This document shows positions 51,992-62,800 of a stretch of 64,000 bases of DNA, one piece after another; within the stretch, counting starts at the first letter, position 1; each line of letters begins with the position of its first letter. Made by a program: the position numbers and the translations under genes. Below the pieces are notes generated by a model. That model saw only the letters and a list, made by a program, of their open reading frames with translations, did no database searches and was not told the origin of the DNA. The stretch covers positions 186,001 through 250,000 of the forward strand of contig DIUY01000012.1 in NCBI GenBank assembly GCA_002422395.1. Direction: 5' to 3'. Origin of the DNA: Methylococcaceae bacterium UBA6146 (GTDB taxonomy: Bacteria; Pseudomonadota; Gammaproteobacteria; Methylococcales; Methylomonadaceae).

Positions 51992-53611
51992 ATGCGGATA
52001 CATGAGACCAATCGGAACGCAGTATTAAAATCGGTGGCTTTATGCCTTATTTTAGGGACACATTCAAATTTTGCCGTTTCAGCAGAAGCTGGGGACGCGG
52101 TCGAGCAGTCCGAAGCGGCATTTGATCTTCTGGAATTACGGGTAAAAGGCAACACGCTGCTTGAGAGAAAAGAGCTGGAGCGCACGGTGTACCCCTTTTT
52201 GGGGCTAAAGAAAACTATCGACACCGTTGAGGATGCCCGGAATGCACTGGAAGAGGTGTACCGTAAAAAAGGTTATCAAACCGTTGCTGTCGATATTCCT
52301 GAGCAAGATGTCCAGAACGGCGTCGTCTACTTGCAAGTGGTTGAAGGTAAAGTTTCCCGTCTACGGGTTAAAGATTCCCGTTACTTTTCATTAGGCAGCA
52401 TAAAAGCCGGTGTGCCGGAGTTGGCGGAAGGCAATGTCCCCAATTTGCCGATTATGCAAAAGCAGCTTGCCGAGCTGAGCGATAAAAGTCCGGATCGCAA
52501 AATAACCCCAATTTTACGTGCAGGGGAAACTCCAGGGACATTGGAAGTGGATTTAAAAGTTAAGGACGAACTGCCCTTACATGGACGGATTGAGCTGAAC
52601 GGCCGCAACACCTCATCAACGAGCCGTACGCGGCTGGTGTCAACGCTACACTATGACAATTTATGGCAGAAGCTGCATAGCGCATCAATTATGTATCAGG
52701 TGGCGCCTGAAAATAACGAAGAAGTTGATGTTTGGGCCGGCACTTATGCGCTGCCTTTGCCTAACACCGATGCCAAGATGGCCTTATATGCGGTCAGTTC
52801 GTCATCAAATGCGCAGGTGGCAAGTGCGGGCGCATTGTCAGTTATTGGTATTGGTGAAATTTACGGTGCCAGACTGATAAAGCCATTGCCCGGTCTTGAT
52901 AGCTATTTCCATAGCTTCACGGTCGGCGTGGATTATAAGGACTTTCAAGAAAACCTTAATCTCATAGGTGCGGACACGATCAAAACGCCGATCAGCTATT
53001 TGCCGTTTATGATGCAGTACGGTTCCTCATTAAGAGGCAAAGAATCTTTCACCGCCTTTAATTTGGGGTTGAATTTTTCAGTCAGGGGCTTGGGTAACGA
53101 TCAAGAAGACTTTGAAAACAAACGCTTTAACGCCCGCTCAGATTATATGTTTTTAACGTCGGGCATTAGTTTTGATTATAACTTGCCATGGGGTCTGGAA
53201 TTTGCCAGCCGTGTTTCAGGGCAGGTGTCCAGTTCACCTTTAATCAGTAATGAGCAGTTTTCGCTAGGCGGCGCACAAAGCATACGCGGCTATTTTGAAA
53301 CGCAGGCACTGGCGGATGATGGCTTGATAGGATCGTTGGAGTTACGCTCACCCCGCCTAGCACCGAGCAGCTTAGATTATATAAATAAGTTACAGGCTAT
53401 TGTCTTTGTTGATGGCGGCAAAGGATGGATACAAGGTGCATTGGGTGGAACGCCCAGCAGTTACGAGCTGGCAAGCACGGGTTTTGGAATGCGCTTTCAA
53501 ATGTGGAAATACTTTTCTGGGGTGCTTGATTTAGGTTTTCCATTAATCGACCTCGAGCCTGTCAGCGCCGGGGATCCAAGGTTGCACTTCAATATAGCAA
53601 CAGAATTTTAA
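51992..53611 (+). CDS. Two-partner secretion outer-membrane transporter (FhaC/ShlB family)
   Basis: A 539-residue TpsB protein that exports the large partner encoded next. It has a signal peptide (about residues 1-31), a POTRA domain with FDLLELRVKGNTLLERKELE and DARNALEEVYRKKGYQTVAV, a second POTRA-like part ending in the ITPILRAGETPGTLEVDL stretch, then a 16-strand-type beta-barrel with the L6-loop-like RGY motif in LGGAQSIRGYFE and the terminal aromatic EF. It lies 258 bases upstream of tpsA. The start has no strong ribosome-binding site. Confidence 0.92.
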   Translation: MRIHETNRNAVLKSVALCLILGTHSNFAVSAEAGDAVEQSEAAFDLLELRVKGNTLLERKELERTVYPFLGLKKTIDTVEDARNALEEVYRKKGYQTVAVDIPEQDVQNGVVYLQVVEGKVSRLRVKDSRYFSLGSIKAGVPELAEGNVPNLPIMQKQLAELSDKSPDRKITPILRAGETPGTLEVDLKVKDELPLHGRIELNGRNTSSTSRTRLVSTLHYDNLWQKLHSASIMYQVAPENNEEVDVWAGTYALPLPNTDAKMALYAVSSSSNAQVASAGALSVIGIGEIYGARLIKPLPGLDSYFHSFTVGVDYKDFQENLNLIGADTIKTPISYLPFMMQYGSSLRGKESFTAFNLGLNFSVRGLGNDQEDFENKRFNARSDYMFLTSGISFDYNLPWGLEFASRVSGQVSSSPLISNEQFSLGGAQSIRGYFETQALADDGLIGSLELRSPRLAPSSLDYINKLQAIVFVDGGKGWIQGALGGTPSSYELASTGFGMRFQMWKYFSGVLDLGFPLIDLEPVSAGDPRLHFNIATEF

Positions 53612-53696
53612 ATCTAATATAGGATAGCTGTGAGAGTGGCTAATAAGCGCTTTTAAAACGCGTTGGCCGGATTATGGGATCCTAAACAAAAGATTG

Positions 53697-53784
53697 ACGG
53701 TAAAAATGGTAATGATATTTTGGAATCAAAAAACATGTTCTTTGACTCCGCTGTCACGTAAGCATTTGAATGTTTACCACTACC
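53697..53784 (-). mobile_element. MITE-like element, copy E, between tpsB and tpsA
   Basis: Contains GGTAAAAATGGTAATGATAT and ends TTTACCACTACC; the first bases of the family end are shortened. AACAAAAGATTG occurs directly on both sides (53685-53696 and 53785-53796), a 12-base direct repeat that may include the target duplication. Confidence 0.75.
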
Positions 53785-53869
53785 AACAAAAGATTGGCCA
53801 ATAAGCGGCTAAGAAACGGATTATTAATAAACAAACGCATTAAATCTTTATTGCAAGCAGGCGATGAAT

Positions 53870-56800
53870 ATGGGTAATAAAAAAGATATGATTCAGCACA
53901 TAAAAACAACAGATAGTTTTAGGCTTAAACCCGTGTCCGCTTGTGTGCGCATGGCAATAGCCGGCAGCGTTTTTATGGGTGCAGTTTCACCTGTCCGGGC
54001 TGAGCTGCCTGTACCTGCCCAAAATTTTATAAAATCAGGCAATGCCGTTAATGAGGTTGTCGGCAATACCTTGAACATTAATCAGACAACAGACAGGGCT
54101 ATTCTCAACTGGCAAAGTTTTAATGTGGGTTCAAATAATAAGGTACAGTTTAATCAGCCTAACAGCTCTTCTATCGCACTGAACCGGATATTTCAAGAAG
54201 ATCCCAGCCGAATCCTTGGTAAGGTGACCGCCAATGGCCAGATTTATTTGTACAACCAAAATGGTTTCGTATTTGGCAAAGATTCGACTGTTGATGTCAA
54301 CACATTGGTTGCGACAACCCTAAACATCTCGGACACCGTTTTTGAAAAGGGCATTGTCCGTGAGTTTGATGATAGCCAATCGGGAAATGCGGCATTGCAA
54401 GGCAAAGCGGGGGACCCATTAACAGCTGAAATCGAGGTTAAGGGCGGCGCTAAAATACATGTGGGCGAGAATGGCCGTCTCATAATGGCCGCACCTAACG
54501 TTACCAACAAAGGCACATTGACCGCCGACAAACAAGGGCAGATCATCCTTGTTGCCAGTAAAGATAAGGTCTATTTGCAACCGGCAAGCACTGATAGCCC
54601 TTTTGCAGGATTGCTTGTTGAGGTCGGGTCTGGTGGTAAGGTGACTAATGTTGGCGAAGTCTTGGCGCGTCAGGGTAATGTGACTTTAGCAGGGTTTGCC
54701 GTTAACCAAGAAGGGCGGGTAACCGCGACGACATCGGTTAATGTCAATGGCTCAATTCGTCTGCTCGCGCGTGAGGGCGGCACAAAGCAGGATGATGTGC
54801 TGGTTGCCACCACAACAGACCGGCGCAAAGATTTAGGCGATGGCCTAGGTAAAGAATCCAAGGTCACTTTCGGAGAGGGTAGCCTCACTACAATAGTGGC
54901 GGATGTGGAAGGCGGCAAAGCGATTGATGAGCAAAAACAACCGGTATCTTATATCGAAGCTTCGGCTAATACGGTGCATCTGACTTCGGGCTCGGCAATA
55001 GTGGCGCCAAGCGGCACCGTAGATGTGACGGCGACCAATAATCTGCAGATTCCTGAAACAGGGACGAAAGGGCGCATTATTTTGGAAAGCGGTTCGCGGG
55101 TTGATGTTTCCGGGACGCAGGGCATAACGGCGCCGATAGAGCGGAATGTCGTGGAAATGTCTGTGCAAAGCTTCGAACTACGTGATTCCCCCTTACAGAA
55201 AGGTGGAGTGTTACAAGGCCAAACTATCCGTGTAGATGTCCGCAAAAATACGTCGATTGTTGATTCTAGTGGTGCGGTTGCACGCTTTGAGCGTAGCATA
55301 GATGAACGGCTAGGGACTGGCGGTGACGTAAATTTGACGTCCAGCGGGGATGTCATCGTTAACAGCAAGGCGACCGTTGATGTGGCGGGTGGCTCGGTAA
55401 AATATGAAGATGGGTACATTAACACCACTAAATTGGTCACCGAATATGGGACGATAGTGGATATTGGTGACGCCGATCCAAATGAGCGCTATGTTTCAAT
55501 TTACGGTGTGGTCAGCGATGTCCGCGAAAAATGGGGAATGACCCGGATATGTAGTTTTCAACAGTGCAGCGATTTTGTGAAGACTATCGACACCGCCGCA
55601 CTTTCCAAAATCTATGCGCAATACAACAAAAATCTAGGCCATTTTGAACAGGGTTATATTGAAGGCAAAGATGCGGGTAACTTAAATGTCACTGCGCCGC
55701 AATTGTCTTTTAATGGTGACCTGATTGCCGGTTCAAAGAAAAGTATCTATCAACGCACGTCAGATACAATCGCCTTTGGTGGTTCGTTTAATTATGACGC
55801 CGCCATTTTTAATTCCACACAAGGCGTGGTGTTTCAAACAGAAAAAAACGCGGTCGATATTGCATTAACCGATATTTTTCCTAAAGACGAGAACAATCAG
55901 CCTATCGACTTGGTGTTGTCCACTGACCTGACCAATAAGTCTGGGGTGGAAAAGATTAGCATCAAGACGTTTGGCAATGCTTCAATAGCAAGCGATGCGA
56001 AAATTTCAATGTTGCCAGCAAGCGAACTGGATATTGAAGCAGGCAATATCGTTGTTGGTGGCAGTGTCCATATAGCAGGCGGCACGGTGGGCTTGGACAG
56101 TAAAGTTAATGCGTTTCTTGACGGTTCGGGGCAATTGGAATTGGCCAGCGGCTCGGTTATCGATGTGTCCGGGCGTTGGGTCAATGATTTTGAAAAAGGT
56201 TTGACTTTTACGCCAACCGAAGAACTGGCAATTGATGGCGGTGCAGTCAATTTGTCTTCAACCGGAGATTTGTATGTAAATTCAGGCTCCTCTATAAAAG
56301 CCAATGGCGGCGCGTGGTTAGCAACAGACTCCAATTTGACGGCAGGCAAAGGTGGCGACATTAGCCTTGCCGCTGTCGGCAATGGCAGTGAAGCCGTTTT
56401 GTTACATCTGGATGGGCGGTTGGAGGCCTATGGTTTGGCGCAAGGCGGTAGCCTAAGTTTGAGTAGTGGCAAAATTGTTATTGGTGCGCCTGATTCAGTA
56501 ACGGAAGGCATAGAGCCGCTAGTGTTGGGTGTTAGTAACGGGGATTTCGATTTTGCCCCTGATTTAGGGTTCAGTGAAATCACCTTGACTAGCACATTCG
56601 ATGATTTGGTTGTTAAGGGGAATGCAAAGATCGATTTGCTGGCCAGTAACCGGGTGTTACAAGAAAATTTCATGTATCAGGCTAGTGGCAATTCTTTAGA
56701 TGACTTGACTAGCGTTGAGACATTGCCTGAACATTTACGTGGCCCGGTGGATTTAAATTTAGTTTCGGTAAGAAACGTTAAAATGGAGACCAATAGCCAA

Positions 56801-59800
56801 ATTCATGGCGATAAAGAAGCTGCAATTAGTTTGTCCACAACACAAGGCGGCATTTATGTTGATGGCTTAATAGATGCCCCTGCGGGTTCAATTGATCTGA
56901 CAATCCAAGCAGATTCAGGTGTTGAGTACGATTCGGCACAGGCAATTTGGCTTGGTCAGAATGGCCGATTATCAGCCTTGGGCACAACGCGGATGAACCC
57001 GGTTGATGGGTTGGGCAGACGGTCAGGTGATGTGTTGGACGCTGGCAATGTAACGCTGAACGCAGCAAGGGGTTATGTGATTCTTGAAAAAGGCTCACAG
57101 ATTGATGTGTCAGGGACGCATGCTGTGCTGGACTTGCCGGTAGCTAACAGTAGTTCGGCAAGTATCCTTTACGCCTCTACTACGGTTGGTTCGAATGCAG
57201 GAAAAATCAGCCTGACCTCGGCAGAAGGGACTGTACTGGATGGAAATCTGAAAGGAAAGGCGGGTTCTGCGACAACGCGTGATGGACGTATCGATCTGAA
57301 GCTTGACAGGTTGGCGCGTAAAGAACCGGCAGATGCTGTAATACCTTTTCCAAAGGGGCCGATGACCATCAATGTCATGCAGGCCGACCAAACTATTTTG
57401 GACGGGCAAACTCAATTTGGTGAGGTGATACCCAGTGCTTTAAATGGTCAGATGACAGTAAGCGCGGATAAGATTACCGCAGGCGGTTTTTCGGATGTTA
57501 GGTTTTCCGCGCCTAATGATAAAGTTAGCTTTCTTGGCGATGTTAATTTAACTACTAAGGCACGCATTGATATTGACAGTGCGAAAGTGTCATGGGCGGG
57601 GTTAAATGATTCTTCCGCTGGAGTTGTCACCCTCAACACGCCTTATTTAAGGATGGGTTCTTCCTTAGTTAGGGAAGTGGCCGGTGTGCCGGAGCAGGGG
57701 GGGGGGCGATTTACTGCAAATGCGCAGTGGATGGAATTAGGCGGGTCATCGGAATGGGGTGGCTTCGATCAGATTAATCTCAATAGCGCCCATGATTTAC
57801 GCACTGTGGGCATACGGGCTAACACTAGCCAACGCGATTATATTGGTGAGTTTGTCACGGCTGCCAATTTAAATTTGGACGCCAGCCAAATTTATCCTTC
57901 CACACTATCCAACTTTACTTTTGCGGTTAGAAATAATCCGGAAGGCGAGATTAGCGTGTCGGGCAACAATACCGATAAATCCCCCTTATCCGCTGCCGGT
58001 GTATTGAACATTGAAGCACCTGTCATCAATCAAAATGGAATTTTAAAAGCGCCATTTGGAACAATTAATTTAACGGCACATTCCCGTTTGACATTAGGGC
58101 CGGATAGTTTGACTTCGGTGTCTGGCGACGGGCAATTGATCCCATTTGGTATTACCCAAGGCGGACTCGACTGGCTTTATCCGTTAGATAGTGTCCGCAA
58201 CCTGGTTTTCGACAAGCCGCCTGAAAAAAGGTTGTTATTGTCAGCGCCTGAAGTGTCCTTAGTAAAAGGGAGTGTTGTAGATTTGTCTGGTGGCGGCGAT
58301 CTGTTTGCGTATGAGTTTTTGCCTGGCGCTGGCGGATCTTACGATTATTTGGCATCTGGCAGCCCTAGCTATCGGGGTGGTTTTGCGGTGATGCCTACAT
58401 TAGGCTCATCAATTGCACCTTTTGATCATTTGCAGAACACTGGTTTTGACTATGCCGTGGGCAGCTCGGTTTATTTGAACGGGACTGCTGATTTACCGGC
58501 CGGAACGTACGCCATATTGCCTGCGCATTATGCATTGTTGCCCGGGGCGTTTCTGGTGACACCGCAGGCCAATACGCAAGATCAAATAACAACAACATTC
58601 ACTAAAGATAATTTGCCTGTTGTTGCCGGTTATCAGGTTCAAGCAGGAACAGGCACAAAAGATGCGCGTCAGAGCGGCTTTATTATTGAATCAGGGGCGG
58701 ATATCCGGAAACATTCTGAATATGGCGAACAGACGGCAAACAGTTTTTATGCCCAACGTGCAATAGATAAAGAAGTTAATGCACCCATATTGCCCAAGGA
58801 CAGTGGACAAATAACCTTATCCGCAAAAGACAAACTTGATCTGAGTGGCCAATTTAAAGCGGCCTCGAGGAACGGACGGGGTGCGCGTATGGATATTGCC
58901 GCAAACCGTCTGAAAATTGTGAATAAACTCAGTGCAACGCCGCCTACTGGCGTACTTGAAGTGACTGCAAGCGATTTGAGCAACTTGCATGTTGACAGCC
59001 TGTTGCTTGGCGGGACTCGCAGCAATAACATAGAAACAGGCGCCACTGATGTGGCAGTGGAAGCAAGCGATGTCATTTTTGATACCGGAGCAAAGCTTAA
59101 AGTCACCGATTTGATAGCCACTGCAACGGAGCAAGTCAAGGTTAAAAGCGGGGCTAGTTTAATCGCTAGTGGCCAAGTTAAAACTGGTGATAGTGTATTC
59201 AATATAGTCGGTGATGGCGCATTGTTAAGAGTTTCGGGTGATAAGCAGATAGTGCTGAACAGAACATCGGCGCCTGGAACGACAGGCGAACTGCTGGTTG
59301 AGGAGGGGGCGACAATCAGCGCCGCCGAATCAATGCTATTAGATGCTAGCAAATCAACAATTCTGACTGGCGATATCGTAATGGATGGTGGGTCGCTAAA
59401 TCTGAGTGCGAACGCAATTAATATTGGTGAAGTGGACAGCTTATCAAGCAACGCCTTAAATTTATCTAATCAGAAACTGATTAACCTTGCCGTCAATGAG
59501 TTGGTGCTAAATAGCCGTGACACCATCAATTTTTATGGCGATGTCGGCCAGACAGATGCTGAGGGCAATTTGGGCGCCCTGAAATTTGACAATTTGGTCA
59601 TGAATGCGGCGGGCTTTTTAGGTTTTGGTGATGCCAAGCAGGTTGTAAAACTGCAAGCGAACAGCCTACAAGTGCAAAATACATTAAGCTCCGCAGCAAC
59701 AAGCCAAGGTACTGGCTTGGGACAATTGGACATATTGGCTAATAGCTATGTTCAAGGTAATGGTGACTTTAGTATTGATGGGTTTAATGCGATTAACCTT

Positions 59801-62800
59801 AATGTCACTAAAGAGTTCACTGGAGAGGGTGCCGCAGCCCTTACGGTTGGGGGTAATTTGAATGTGACAGCCGGATATATGACTGTTGCTGGTGGAGACA
59901 GACTTAGTATTGATGCCAGTGGGTATCATGTACAAATGGATCGTGGCAACAGTACGGCCACACCGGATTCGGTGAGTTATGGCGGCGCCATAGATATTGC
60001 CGCTAATGCAATTGCCTTTAATGCACGGGCTTTGTTGTCTTCAGGGACAATCAAACTGCACGCATCAACAGGTGATGTGCGGGTTGGGGAATCCGCTGAT
60101 ATAGATCTTGCCGGACGCGCTGTAAAGTTTGCTGATACGGTTGATTATACGCCAGGCGGACTTTTTAGCGCGGTTGCCGATAACGGCAAAATTGTTTTGG
60201 CTGAAGGCTCCAAACTCAATTTGAGCACGGGTGGGGGCGACGCTAAAGGTGGCTTATTAGTCTTGAAGACGCCAAAACAATCCGTTGATCTATTAGGTGA
60301 AATAAAGGCTTTTTCTGGACGCGCGGAGCTTGATGTTGCCGGATTCAGTGCGGATGCCGGATTCGATAGTGTCATGAATACGCTGGCCGTTGCAAAAATT
60401 ACTGACGCTATCTATGTGCGGGCACGCGAAACTGATATTGCGCAGGGGGTTGGGGCCAGTGTGAGCGCAAATTCGTTAACTTTGGTTGCCGATAAAGGCA
60501 GCATAAATATTTCCGGAAAGCTTAACGCAGATGCCGCTGGGAAAGGCGGCACAATAAAACTGTACGCAGGCGATAAAATTGTTCTGGATAACGGCGGCGT
60601 GTTGACTGCTAAAGGGTTAGGTGGCGGGGCTAAAGGCGGCGATGTGGTGCTTTCGTCCGTCGATTCTGATATTGATGGTAAGAGCGGTATTGATCTCAGG
60701 GCAGGTTCGTTGGTTGATGTTGCCGGAGCCACTGAAAAATCTGGTGGCGTCGTGACTTTAAGGGCTTTACGTACAGATACAAACAACAACGGGGTGGATG
60801 ATTCTGTCAATATCCAGCCACTGGCAGGAACTGTGCGTGGCTATGCGCAAAGCGGGCCGGTTTTTGATGGAAATAACACGTTGGCCGCACGGGGTTATAG
60901 CAAGTTCTACATAGAAGGGGTTAAAAAATACACTGATTTTGAAGTTGCTGGGGAGATTAATTCAGCTGATATAGCAAAAATCAAGCAAGATACTGACACT
61001 TATATGCAGCAAGCAGACATCAATGCCATCGATAAAAAAGCGCAGTTACGTGCGGGTATTGAGGTTGATTATCAAGGTGACCTGACACTAAAAAGCAAAT
61101 GGGATTTTGCTGATTGGCGATATAGCGGCCCGGACACTCTGTTGAGTTCGCCAGGCACACTTACGGTTAAAGCTAGCGGCGCATTGGTGCTTGAAAACTC
61201 AATTTCAGACGGATTTAAAAATGGCAGCATTGATACTGGATTTGGCAGCCTGCCGGTTAACGACCTAATACAAACAGATGGGTCTTGGTCTTATCAATTG
61301 ACCGCAGGTGCGGATCTTAAAAATGCCGACACGGTTGCGACGGCTACGGCAAACAATTTAACAATCGGTTCGGGTGTGACAGTCCGGACTGGCACCGGTG
61401 ATATTACCTTGGCTTCGGGTGGCGACCTTGTCTTCACTGATAAGACATCGACAGTCTATAGCGCGGGCAGGGCGGCAGACACCAACCGCTACGGCACCTT
61501 GAGCAAAGCAGAGGTTGGGTTTGTGTTTTTTAGTGAATATCCCATAGATGGTGGGGATTTGGCCATAAAAGCAGGGCATGACATTAAAGGGGCCATTAAC
61601 GATACGGCTTTTATTAGCAGTTGGTTAGTACGGCGGGGGAATTGGACTGCGGGCAGTAGCCATAAGGGTGAGTTTCCGACCTCATGGGGAATAGCGTTAA
61701 GCTCTCCAGCCATACCTAGCAATGCAGCGTATGGCACCCCATCGTTTCAGCAGAATGTTGGGTCTTTAGGAGGGGGGAAAGTCAATATTAGTGCAGCCAA
61801 TAATATTGATGACTTGTCGGTTATGATGCCAACAACAGGCAAGCAAATAGGCGACCGCCTCGATGTGGCGAAGAACCCATTTTCTGACTATGTCAATAAT
61901 GTCGTTCAGATTCAAGGCGGTGGCAAAATGGAAGTTACTGCCGGTGGGGACATTGCTGGAGGCGCTTATTATTTAGGTAAAGGCGTTGCGCAGATAACAG
62001 CTGGTGGGGAAATAAAAGGCGGCGGCCAATTTACTGATGGGCCACAACTGGTTATGGGTGACAGTCAGCTGGCGTTGAATGCAAATGATAGTGTAAGCGT
62101 CTCAGCTGTTACCGATGCCATGATAATCAATAATGGCGACACCAACTTTTTTAGCTACACCGACAGCAGCGGCGTTTCTTTGAAATCACTGTCAGGTGAC
62201 GTGCATTTAGGGGCGGACACCAGCGTTATTGGAGACACCAGCATGTTGAAACTGGAAGGAAGCCAAGCGAGTTTGTCAAGAATTTATCCGGCTTCATTAC
62301 AGGCCACTGCTTTTAGCGGCAGTGTGTTGCTTGATGACAAAGTGACTTTGTTTACATCCCCGACAGCAACATTAAAGGTTTTGGCAAAACAGAACATTAG
62401 CTCAACCGTCGATTCCCTACAATTAAGCATGTCCGATGCAGACCGGCTATTGCTGCCCTCAGCGGAGTTTGCGGCTTTGCGTAATAATTTAAGCGAAACT
62501 GAGTCAAGAACAAACCCCTTTGGTTTGCCTGAAAGGGTTCATGCAAATAAGCCAATTCATAGTGAAGATGCTGATCCAGTAAGAATAGTGACGCAGGATG
62601 GCGACATTGCTTCCATTCAGCTGAATTTTCCGAAAAAGGCGGTGGTGCAAAGCGGACGGGACTTAAGCAATATGTCAGTACAGATCCAGCATATAAATAG
62701 TGCTGATGTGTCCACCCTATCAGCGGCCCGGGACATAATTTACACCAGTGGCCGTACGCCGGATGGAAATCTTGCGGGCAATATAAATAAACTGGAGATT

